Part shown: positions 13,501 to 24,683 of the stretch, piece by piece
Position numbering within the stretch: the stretch's first letter is position 1
Layout of the letters: each line of letters opens with the position of its first letter
Assembly (NCBI GenBank): GCA_016802295.1
Contig: JAESIW010000118.1
Coordinates: forward strand, 767,849-830,217
Source: Brachionus rotundiformis
Taxonomy: Eukaryota > Rotifera > Eurotatoria > Ploima > Brachionidae
Reading direction: 5' to 3'
DNA length: 62,369 nt
Translations under genes and position numbers: made by a program
The notes under the pieces: model-generated
What the model saw: the letters and a program-made list of their open reading frames with translations, nothing else
Told to the model about the DNA's origin: nothing
Database searches by the model: none

Positions 13501-16500
13501 CCTTTCAATAAAATGACATAAAATCATTGAAAGTCTAGAATCAATCTATTTTTACTTATTAGCCATTTTTAATTAAATAAAAGATATTACCATGACCAAA
13601 TAGTAATAAAATTAAAAAATATTTAATTAAATTTTTATTATTGACCTATATAAAAATGGCCAAAATCAATATAAATTTAATTTTTTTAGGTAACAGTTTT
13701 ATAAAGTAAACAATTAATGAATTTTTTTGATTTAATGAGAGATCTTCGAACAACTGTTGGAATACAACAGCTTGAATAACAATAAAATCTCTTTTATTCT
13801 GAAAAAATTAAAAAATATTTTAAGAAAAGCATCCTAAGAAAATAATTATCTACATAAAAAGGTAAATTAAGCAAATAGTTATTAGATTATTTTTCTATTT
13901 TTCAGAATTCTCGTGAAAATAATTTGCTGCATTTGCTGTTAAAATTATCTAATTTGTTTTTTTCAAAAACATTTTGTTATTTCCAACTATTTTTTATTTA
14001 TTTGACTGTGTGACTATTTTTTCTTAAGGCTTTAGCTCAATTGGCTTCATTTGAAAATTTGCAAGCTTTCCTACGACACTAATTTAGATAAAATTGAAAT
14101 TAAACTGTACTGAATCATTGATTATTTTAAATATCAAATGAAAAAGTCTAATTTTTATTTGCTTATTTTAGCAATATTTATTGATTTGAAATCTATTATA
14201 AAAAAAATTAAAAATAATTTAGAAAAATAAAAATCTCTTTAAATTCAAACTTTTATTAGAAAATTTATAAAACAATTGCCTAATTAAGTTCATAAATACC
14301 TTTATTTTGAGCATCCTTATATTTTTAAGAATTAGAAATTAATCTTATTAGAAATTCAAAAATTTCTTGCGATCTTAGTAATCAAATATATTGAAAAAGG
14401 TAAAATAAAAATATAAATTAATTTTTCAATTATTATTTCTGATTTGTAAATATTGATAATTATCAAGTTATAAATATTCATCTGAAAACCTTCATGATTC
14501 ATATTTCTTTATCGAATATAAAAATTAATTATCTATGGTTAAATAAGATTATTTTTTTAAGGAGTCTTTACGAAGACTTATCTAACTAGAAATCAATTAG
14601 ATTTTAGTTTTTGTAAGATTAAGTAAATTATACAAACTCAAAAATCCTTGGTAATACTTTGAAAAATTTTTTAAACCTTGTAATACGTAAACAAATACGT
14701 GCACAAAATTAGGCTAGAAAAAGTACGGTTCTTTGACCTCCTATTGACACATAGGACCAGGTAAATATTTTAATCTCCTTATATTAACAAGTTTTTTGCC
14801 TAATCTCTCAACTTGTTCGAAATAAACTATTGTTTAATTTCAATTAATCCTTAAGAGGTTTTTGTGCGATTCACAGCTCAACATTTCTCGTGAATTTCCG
14901 CTTGTTGAAACAATCAAGTAGCTGGTATTTGGCCTTTCTTTTTTTGTTTAGCACGTACACAATAAATTTAATCAAATGAAATTTAAGAATGAATAAGAAT
15001 TGATACCTTGGTATATTAGGTAATATAGAAACAAAAATAAGAAATGAAAACCGAGTTTTATTTCGCTAAGCTCGATTTAAATTTGCATAAAATTTTAAAT
15101 GTTCATACAATTTCCAAAAAGTCCTACAACTAAATTATATAACTAATTTAAAAAAAAAAGTTTTTATTTAAGAATAAGTATATTTTTATACTAGTTAAAT
15201 AAAAGTTCTGAGATTCTTGGGGCAAAAATTATTAAATGAAAATTTTAAATTAAATAAACACTTAAAGGTCCAAAATCAATCTTGCGTTCGGTGCCATGTA
15301 GACAAATATGTAATTTATAAATATAAAAATATTAACTAGAAGCTTAAATATATCTTTAAAATAAACTTAAAAAAACAAGCTAACATATATGAAATTTGCT
15401 TTATAGTTCGATGATTTGATTATAATTTAGAACAATATCTGAATTAAGCAAAAGTATTTAAGTATTTTCGATACTTTATAAGATAAAATATTTTTTCTTA
15501 ATTTACCAGTCTTGATTGTTTAGATTTGTATAACAGGTTTAATTATTATTAATGAACTTAATCGACCAATTTTTTTTAAAATCAATTCAAATTTAATGTA
15601 TCGATGATGAAAACAAAAAACGAACNNNNNNNNNNNNNNNNNNNNNNNNNNNNNNNNNNNNNNNNNNNNNNNNNNNNNNNNNNNNNNNNNNNNNNNNNNN
15701 NNNNNNNNNNNNNNNNNNNNNNNNNNNNNNNNNNNNNNNNNNNNNNNNNNNNNNNNNNNNNNNNNNNNNNNNNNNNNNNNNNNNNNNNNNNNNNNNNNNN
15801 NNNNNNNNTCTGAATTAAGCAAAAGTATTTAAGTATTTTCGATACTTTATAAGATAAAATATTTTTTCTTAATTTACCAGTCTTGATTGTTTAGATTTAT
15901 ATAACAGGTTTAATTATTATTAATGAACTTAATTGACCAATTTTTTTTAAAATCAATTCAAATTTAATGTATCGATGATGAAAACAAAAAACGAACAGAA
16001 AAAATGAATAAGATTATTTAATTTTTTTAAGTTAATTCTATTAATAATACATATTTATTTAAAAGCATATTATTATATTATTAATAAATATTTAGCTAGA
16101 TGTGGTATATTAAATTTAGCTTACAAATAATTTTAAAAATATTTATTGTAAATATTTTTCTTTAAATATAAGTTCAAGTTATTCTTAATTAAATTATGTA
16201 ATGGTATCTAAAAAGTAAGTATCACATTAAGTTATACAATTGATTACATCTAATTTTTTCTTTTCAAATAAAAATTAATCCTCTTAAGTTAAAATCATAT
16301 CCTATTTCCGTTTTTATTTAGTTATGAAGAGTAATCGATTGAAAATATATTCAATTGTTATTAACATATATAAATAAAAAATTTTACATCACGTCTTTAA
16401 AAAATAGATTTCTAATTTTATTCTAAAAATTCAAAAATTGAATTGTTTTATAACTTTTGACAAAAATATAAAAATAATCTTAAAGATTGTTCCTATTCAA

Positions 16501-18256
16501 TTTTACGTAAAAAAGATATTTTAAACAAAAATAAATTAATTTATTCTCACGTTTCATGCTAAATATTAAATAACAAGAATATAAATTTTGGACTAAATTA
16601 ACTTTTGAAAAAGATTGTTTTATTGCTAATGGATTCCATAATGGATATCGTTTATGCAAATAATTGAAGCTCTAATAGCAAATTTTAACGTAGATAATTG
16701 TAAGTTAAAATTTCCTTTCATCACTTTTCCATTTTTTTGATATAAATATATACTTTAAATATATAATTTCTAATCTCAAACTTTACTCTAAATATTTTAA
16801 AAATATTTTCAAATAGCTTACAGTTAAACTTGAATAAAAAAATATACTTTAGTTTTTAAATGTTAAAAATACATTTCTAATAGAGAATTTATTGTTATTT
16901 TTAATTCATAGTAATACAATTTGTATTTAATAGTATGAATTAGATATATTAATTATAAACTATAATTGTGTTGTTAAGCACAAAATTTTTACGAACAATT
17001 TATTTTTAAATTAGCTTTTCGGTAATTTTAGCTTAATTTCATTCAAATGTTATTAAATCAATAACATGAATATAAAAATTAAATACTACTGAAAATTTCT
17101 TGATAATTAATCATATGATTAAACAATTAGATTCGAAAAACCTTATTAAAACAAAATCTTTATAATCCTTTTTCTGACTTGACGATAATTTAATAATTAA
17201 TTACTAAAATATTTTCTAAATATTATTCAAAAAATCTTCTATAACTTCAAAATTGAGCAATATTTATTAGAAACCTCGAAAAATTTTAAATTTACATACT
17301 TCTGAATTATTTTGGTCTTCTTGGGCAAAATTTTGGTTTTCTTCGCGAAACTCGTCATCTAGATTTTTTATTTCGGCATATTTGAGGTTTATGTTTAACT
17401 TATTTTCGTCGTTCGAGTTCAAATTCTCCCGAATATGGCCTGAGTTGGGACAATAAGAAGCATTTAAGGGAACAGAAAAACCTTTACAGCGTACCAATTG
17501 TCGTTTGGTAATTGTTCCACATTGAGAACTGTCATTTGATTTGAGAGATACAGCCGATGATCGTTCAAAACTTTTTTGCTTTTCTGTCAATTTGTAGGTT
17601 TTTTTATTGTTGAAAAATTTCAAACTACGGTGCCATTCAGGTGAAGTAATACATTCGCTTTGGGGACGGTGATTTATGTCAGGCTCATAATCACTAAACA
17701 CATTGTCATAGTCATTCAAGTTGTAATAATCGCTTGCATGATTTTCTATATTTTGCGAACTTCCTGAAGAGCTCTTAGTAAATGAGAATAGATTGAACAA
17801 AGAAGAGCGCTTTTTTTTAGAAGGATTTATGTAGCTGGTTGAACAAGTGCCAGGTTGTCGAGAGTCGATCTTTTTAGATGAATCGGATGTGGAAGATTTC
17901 CTAAGACCAGGACTTGAATTTATGAAATACGACTTAGATTTAAATTTATCTTTTTTGGAAATTGTTGGTTCAGTTTCCATTTTACTAGACAAAAGTTTTT
18001 CTATTATGCTTGAAGAAATAGTATGGGAGGATTCATTTTGACGATGGTTTTTTTTGTGGTTGGCAAAACTGGTCAACTTACGGAAAGACTCTGACTTTTT
18101 AAGAATGTTTTGCACAAAATTTTTATTCGTATTTACAGTAGTCTCGGAATGTGACTCAATTATGTTATTTAGACTTTCAATAACCAAATCACTCTCTTCG
18201 ATAAGCTTGCTCGACGCCGAATCGGAAAAATTTTTACAATCATTTTCAGATGACAT
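7598..18256 (-). CDS. PLEKHG5-like Rho guanine nucleotide exchange factor (RBD-like, DH, PH)
   Basis: It activates Rho GTPases by nucleotide exchange; the closest match I recognise is PLEKHG5/Syx. Eleven exons in transcript order: 18256-17296, 12462-12277, 12224-12154, 12101-11806, 11657-11524, 11470-11355, 11001-10618, 10552-10235, 10180-10070, 9390-9241, 9193-7598. Phases agree at every join and the sum codes for 1440 aa. Residues 1-400 are Ser-rich and disordered. At about 490-550 lies a Ras-binding-domain-like fold (KTIKLRKGQSLK then DALKSFFMDM). The DH domain is at about 722-909 (QQMAIWELLVTECSFIKSI; MIMPVQRITRYHILI) and the PH domain at about 975-1077 (FLFTDMLLITQLKK; ending near KWIEFLEVAKQK). 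A long Ser/Asn-rich tail follows. Joining the 961-base first exon across a 4.8-kb intron rests on phase, strand and position only; it could be a separate gene. Confidence 0.82.
15438..15625. repeat. Left copy of a 188-base duplication abutting the gap
   Basis: This segment ends exactly at the first N and matches 15809-15996 over its whole length with two substitutions that I can find (G/A near the middle and C/T further on). It is most simply two allelic contig ends placed side by side. Confidence 0.9.
15626..15808. other. Assembly gap (183 Ns)
   Basis: A run of unknown bases. Because both flanks are the same 188-base sequence, the gap is probably not real missing DNA. Any reading frame that includes the Ns is meaningless. 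Confidence 0.95.
15809..15996. repeat. Right copy of the 188-base duplication abutting the gap
   Basis: It starts exactly at the first base after the Ns and repeats 15438-15625 in the same orientation and with the same length. The sequence beyond it continues as unique DNA. Confidence 0.9.
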
Positions 18257-21200
18257 AGTTACATTTATATTTAAAAAAAATGAAATATTTTGACTAAAAT
18301 TATCTAAAAATATTGGAAAAAATAAATCATGCGTTTAACAGGCTCATATTTTAAAATTTTATTTTTTTCTAAATCTAATTATGTCCCTAAAAATTTTGAA
18401 ATTTACTAGATGATAATACATGAGACATTTTTTAATTAAAATAGAAATTCTCAATTGCAAAAATAATATTGAGTTGCTAAGTTTAATGCAGAATGTACAG
18501 TACTAGCAACCAGAAATTTTAACCTGATAGCAAATAAAGTCCATTCTACGAGACAAATACTGTTTCACATAATTTGAAAGCAAAGCTACAATTTAATCAC
18601 CTTCATTTTCTAATTAGAACAAATTTTTAGCAATATTCTTTTTTTAAATAACGTTTTGGTCATCATAAGATATCGGGTATTTTTATTTTTATTTGAATTT
18701 AATTTTTCAAAATAATCTTTAGGTTAAAAATTTTAATTTAAACAAAACAAAATAGAACTGATCAGAAAGTTAATGACGATTGAAAATAGTAAGAGACGAA
18801 TTCTTTATAAAAATTAAAATTAACAGCCATCTTTTTTATATATGAGAAATAAATAACTAAAAAAATAAAGATTTTAGATTTTGTTGAATGTGAATACAAC
18901 TTTAATTTAAGTTACAATAATCTTAATCAATAGAAAAATACAATTGAATTTTGAAAATAAATTAAGCTACCCATTAATATTAATGTTCCAATTCTTACAA
19001 TTATTATATAACATAGATTACTGTGAGTTAACTGTTAAAATATTTAATTATTTCTTCGAGGAATCATCTATTTTAACACATTAATCAATGCATTCCTACT
19101 GGAAAAATTGCATTTGCTACTATTTACCTTCTTTGATTTTGTAGCTTATTTAAGATAATTTTAAAATATATTATCAAACATGCAAATGAAAGATGATAAT
19201 ACCTAGATTTTAAATGTTTCAATTTATTCATTAATTCTAAAAAGTTATAGTTACTCAACGATACTTTAAATTTTTTAAAATATTAAAAATTTAAATCCTA
19301 ATTTTATCTAAATACATTTTACGGCTTAAATATTTAAAAAATCTATTTTAATATCCAAAACAATATATTTATTATTTATTCAAATATATCGTATCCTTTT
19401 CTAGTATTGAATATTAGAAAAATTAAGTGTGTTCATGTTGTGTAAATGTTTTATTTAGAACAATTAAAAATGGGCCTAGATCCGATTAAATATAATTTTA
19501 AAATATAAAATTACAAATTCACAAACAAAATAATATTGCTAAAATTTTCATCTTAACTATTCAGTGAAAAACTTAAGACTAAATCTAATGGTAATAAAAT
19601 AAATAATATTTTTCCAGACTAAATCAACCCAATAGAATTGAAAAATTGAGTATTACACAGGAACAAAAATTTAAGTTTGAAAAAATTACCGCAATTCATA
19701 CAAATGAATAAGTCATTTAAATTTATAAAGAGGTATAATTAATTGAAAATCCAAGTGATTAAAAATTGATCAAAAACAAAAAAGAATTGATTTTTAAGAC
19801 TATTTGATATTTATGCAGTCACGAGCTGAATTTTTTGAGAGCCACTTCTATCTGTGTAGTAATAGTCGATTTAAAGTCTGGACTGTAGTTAGTAATTTTT
19901 AGATCTAACCAAGCTAAACAAAACCAAATTGTCTAATTAATATATTTTTTTATATTAAGCAAATGAAACGATAACAATCGAAAAAAAAAAACAAAAAAAA
20001 AGTATTAAGTTCAGATCACAATGATGACACTTTTCTCGTTTGAAATATTTAAAATTTTTGGATAAAAACAACAAAATAAACGAGATTGGTTTTTTATGTT
20101 GGTAATAAAAAGATAGGCGCATTCAGGTTTATTATTTATCTAGTCTTCTGTTTGTGACTTGAGTAAATGAGTGTTTTTCTTGTATATTTTAGCTTTTATT
20201 TGTGGATCGTTTTTATTTCTATTCTTCTTCAAATGATCAACATGTTTTTTTATATAAAGCAAACTTAACACCTCTATCTACAATTATCTACATACATTGC
20301 TAATAAAACGCCTCTTGATTGCTCTATTCTAAACTTTGTCGTGGCCTAATTTCTCATCCTTTTTACGACTTTTTCATTATTCAACAAATTAAGTTTGGTT
20401 AATTTTATTAGTTTAAAACAAATTTACTAAACTGATAGATTTCAGTCGAATGTTTTAACAAAAGTCTAGTATACTAAGCTAAGTATTATTTTTAACTTAG
20501 AGTATTTGGTTTAGAATATAAAAAAAGGAACATAAAAATATCACTTTGAATAACAAAAATATAAAAGTTTAACTTTATTAATTCTTATGGTGATGATATT
20601 CGAATAAATTAAAAATTAATTCTAATTGAATTGAATTTTTTGATACAATTAAGCCTTTCAATTTTTTTATAACTTAAATATAATTTATTCTACCTTGAAA
20701 TCTTAAAATTAAAACATCTTATTTTATTTAAAAACTTATTTAGATAAAATTTAATCTTAAGCTTATGTATACTTGTTGAATTAATTATTTAAATGTAAAA
20801 AATTTTTTTCAAATCACTTGATTGGATTTATCCTTATAAATATTTAAGATTTTCTTTAGAAAAATTTCTTCGATTGAAGGTTTATTATTATTAAGAAAAT
20901 ATCTTTATCTTTATCGGATTGATTAAAAAATTTTTCCATCAATTAAGATAAATTCTTAAAACAAAAAATAAACTTGGTTCATTTAAAAAAAAGCATGTGA
21001 ATTATCTTATTTTAGACTAAACATTAAAATTTCTGGTCATTGAAGATTAAAAATATTAAAAAATTATATTAAAACTTTACATTAAGTCTTTTAGAGTTTT
21101 AAATATCACTTATAAATATTTAAAATGTGAATAGAACAATTTTTAGTAGATAAATTGCAAATAAATGAATAATTAAGTACAGAAAACAGGAAAATAATTT

Positions 21201-22192
21201 CTAAATGACTAATTATTTAATCAATAGAAAAAAAATGCTAAATTGAAATTTAGATTTCTGTAAAGTAAAAATGATTTTTAAAAATTATTGAATTTTAAAA
21301 GTTTCTATAGCTTAACAAAATAAGTATTTTTTATTTTTAAGTCTTCTTTTATTTTAGTTTTTTTTTAATAAAACATCTTGCTACACTAATTTTTTTGATA
21401 ATTTTTTTACCTTCTATATTTAAGTTACTTATGTAACAAAGAATTTATTTGAAAATATGGTATAAATTTATAAAAGCACTTACACTCAGACATTATAATG
21501 ATCTTCGGTCTTCAGCTTTTTAGAATTCAATGCTTAAAATTATCAATTACATATACTTGAGATAGCAAGGAGACTTGGTAGATAAAAAAATGTGAGACAT
21601 AAGGTTGTTTTGACACGTCTTTTTATTTGACTCAAGTCTGAACCTAATTAAATATTGGTTGTGACTGGCTATATCAAATTAAATTTCTTGACCAAAAATG
21701 CTTATACAATTTTTTCTTGTAATTTACGATTAGATTAGATCTTACATTAAATAAATTGAGAAACCTTATGCTTAAAATTCATTTAATTTCACTCATTTAA
21801 CGAACAGTTTTTACCTAAAAACATATTCAATTTTTCAATCAAATAATTGAGAATTATAAATTATAAATGAAAACAAGAATTTGTTAAATCGATTTAATAA
21901 ATAATAAAAAAGATTAAGATTCAAATTTTTATTTTAGATAAAAGAATATTTTTAGTTATCTAAAAGTGATGCGAAGACACGTTTAAAAATAATCTAATGG
22001 AATGATTTTTGAAAAAAAATCAATTCGCTTTTGAAAAATCTTTAATTGAACATTAAAATACTATTCTAATTAGAATTTCAAGAAAAAACATATTAAAGAT
22101 TATTACAAATTTATTAATCACAAATAACATTATTAAACGATTGCTTAAAATTGTGAAATTTAATTTTATCTTTAAACATCTAAAAAAATTAA

Positions 22193-22201
22193 ATTATTCT
22201 C
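22193..22201. repeat. Left target-site duplication of the MITE
   Basis: ATTATTCTC immediately before the left terminal inverted repeat, identical to the 9 bases after the right end. Confidence 0.8.
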
Positions 22202-22557
22202 GGGGTTGTAAAGTTGGTTTCAATTCGATCATTTCAATTCAGAAAAATTTGAATAACTTTTTTACTAAAAGAGATAATTTAGTTCTATAAAATGCTCAAT
22301 TATAAGCAAATTTGCTTAAATCAGTAAAATAAGTCTGCAAAATACTCTGCAACATTATGCATTTTGCACGCCATTAAAAAGTATTCAAATCAATTGTGCA
22401 CTTACTTTGCAGAGTTTTTGCAGACATATATTTTCAGATTAAGCAAAGTTGCTTAAACATTAAGCATTTTACAGAACTTAATTATTCCTTATAGTAAAAA
22501 AGTTATTCAAATTTTTCTGAATTGAAACGATCGAATTGAAAAGAACTTCACAGCCCC
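22202..22557. mobile_element. Non-autonomous foldback DNA transposon (MITE), Mutator-like
   Basis: A 356-bp element that is almost entirely two inverted arms of about 165 bases. The left arm starts GGGGTTGTAAAGTTGG and the reverse complement of the right end starts GGGGCTGTGAAGTTCT. Both continue with CAATTCGATC(A/G)TTTC and then nearly the same sequence inward. It is flanked by an exact 9-base direct repeat, ATTATTCTC, at 22193-22201 and 22558-22566, the expected target-site duplication. Long terminal inverted repeats starting with Gs and a 9-bp duplication fit the Mutator superfamily. It carries no coding sequence, so it needs a transposase from elsewhere. Confidence 0.85.
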
Positions 22558-22566
22558 ATTATTCTC
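22558..22566. repeat. Right target-site duplication of the MITE
   Basis: ATTATTCTC immediately after the right terminal inverted repeat, identical to 22193-22201. Confidence 0.8.
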
Positions 22567-23939
22567 ATTGATTTTCTAAATAATCAAGTCATTGTTCTTA
22601 TCAATTTCTAAATATGCATAAATAATGTCCGATTTGAAAATTGCTCATTAAATAAAAACAATTTTAAAGCTAAAAAAACCCAACTGTATATTTTGATTAA
22701 TCATCTATTATTAAAAAATATTTATAGCATTGAAATTTTAAAATAAAACATCGAGTCATATTTATATTAAATTCGTCCTAATTAATTACATATCCTGGAG
22801 TTGAAAAGCAATATTTTATTGCTATTAATAAAGTTCTTTTTCATTCTAGCTGAATAAAACTGAAATTTTAGAAATCGAAATAAATTCTTTATAAATAAAA
22901 ATTAATAATTAAAACATTTAAATATTATTTTTCTAGATTTATAAAGGTTAAAAAAACCATTTAGACTATGCTCTTCGAACCCTGGAAACTAGAAATAACT
23001 AAATATTATTGTTTTTTTTTTAAGTGTAAACATAACATATCTTAATTTAAAAATAGATTTTAAATTTATTAAAAATAATTTTTTTGTTTGAGAAAATACA
23101 AACCAATGCCATGAGAATTTATTTAGTGAATGTTTACAATACTCTTTGGTCTTTTAGAGAAGGTGGAATATTTTCTTATCATTTCCTAATTTTTTAATAT
23201 CTTCATTTTTCTAGTCCAGGTATATTTAAAAACATATTTCTATATTTTGCTTGTCAATATTGAATTCTTAACTGAATAGCAGAAAAATGTCATTCTACTA
23301 AACTGACGAATCCTAAATTTAATATGCATATAAATAAAAAACTAATTAACAAATATGTTTACCTAGCGAAATAGTCAAAAAATTAATGATATTTTTTTTT
23401 AAATTAACTTTGACAATGAGTAAACAAAAATACCTTAAAAGAGTTAAGAAACACAAAAAAGCTTCGAATGGAAGCAAATGATTGTTAGACAAAAGCTACA
23501 AAAAATTAGGCCAAGGTAAATAAATTACTCTGGCGTAAAGTTGCGTAAATATTTGACATCAAATTAAGCCGAGATCAGAAAACTGGGCCATGTGACCAAT
23601 CTTAAAAAGCCGCTTCAAGCCCAAACTATAAGAATAATTAAACATTTAAAGGCTATAAATTCTGAGGCTTCGACATTGTCTCGACTAAAGAAATTTTGAA
23701 ATATTTCTTTTACAAAAACTAGTTCAGTAATTAATCAAAACAAAGCTAGAAAGACATAGAGAGAAAGAGCAAATATTTATATGAAATAAATGAGACGAGT
23801 ATTAGCTTTATTCTAGTTTGGTTCCTTTTAATATTTGATCACAAACAAGCCCACAATCCTCGGATTTCATGTCCATGATCAGTTGTTATTGGATACCACA
23901 TATTTAGGAGCATTTAGCGTTCGCTGCCCAAGTCCTCGA

Positions 23940-23993
23940 AATTAATTAAAGTGCGATCCGCACTCGAGAACTACGCTCAACAATTAATTAAAG
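23940..23993. repeat. Palindrome between two direct repeats
   Basis: AATTAATTAAAG occurs at 23940-23951 and again at 23982-23993. Between them, overlapping the first copy, lies AGTGCG-ATC-CGCACT at 23950-23964, a perfect 6-bp inverted repeat with a 3-base spacer. TAATTA cores are typical homeodomain sites. A regulatory role is possible but unproven. Confidence 0.45.
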
Positions 23994-24683
23994 CTACACT
24001 TTAAAGTTTCTAGCATAAAATATCAGCTTGAGAGTCTTGAAACTTCGAAAGGTTAATGTAAAAATTTAGGTCTTATAAAAATCAGTTGTTTATCAGCTTG
24101 GTCCAAATGGTTTTTTGCTTGACTGATCTTTATCTTGGCTATTTTATAATACTTGTGGCCCAATTAAAATATTTCTAGTCTTAACATTTCGAAAATAATT
24201 TCTAAGTGTAATAAAATAAATTGTTGTCAAACCAAGTTTTAAGTAAACTCTTTGATTAAAAATCAATCTTTTAGGTCAACAACAATGAGAAAAAAATGAG
24301 AAGCCGTGGTGTTACGTAAGTTGAGATATGAATCAGCATGTTTGCCAAATTCAATAGTGTTTAAGATACCCATGTGTCACAAAAAACACAAATAAAGATT
24401 TTAATTATTAACTTTTTATTAAAATTAAGACTGAAACCGAGTTTTTTTTCTATTTGATGTTCAAATCACATGCATTGGCCAGGCTTTATCAATGGCAGAT
24501 ACCACTTAAACGAGTTTAAGTTAAATTGTGGGTACGTGAAATATATTTTATGCAAGGCTTGCTTTCAATGGACGAAGCCCGCAAGCTTTTAAATTTTTAA
24601 TTGAAATTTTTGTTTTATGTAAATTTAACAATGGTTTTAAGTTGCGAGCCAAACGAGACCATTAAATTTAGGCCTGAGTGAAA

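Larger units (their letters stand above)
12463..17295 (-). other. Long first intron of the RhoGEF gene (inferred)
   Basis: About 4.8 kb of AT-rich DNA between the Ser-rich first exon and the second exon. It contains the run of Ns and the duplicated flank described separately. A few less AT-rich patches occur (around 13120-13200 and 14700-14960), but I cannot assign them. No other reading frame is supportable. Confidence 0.5.
18257..24683. other. Large gene-poor intergenic region
   Basis: About 6.4 kb between the RhoGEF gene and the DUF455 gene. Most of it is A/T-rich with no coding signal. It holds the foldback element at 22202-22557 and a less AT-rich patch at about 23500-24140 with a short palindrome. 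Being upstream of the first exon of the RhoGEF gene, it may hold distal regulatory DNA; that is inference. Confidence 0.5.

Noticed and set aside
15520..15822. Open frames running through the N block
   Set aside because: They consist mostly of unknown bases.
24600..24683. Extra last exon of the Rieske-DUF455 gene
   Set aside because: A possible donor overlaps the end of the frame, but no convincing acceptor and coding continuation were found downstream.
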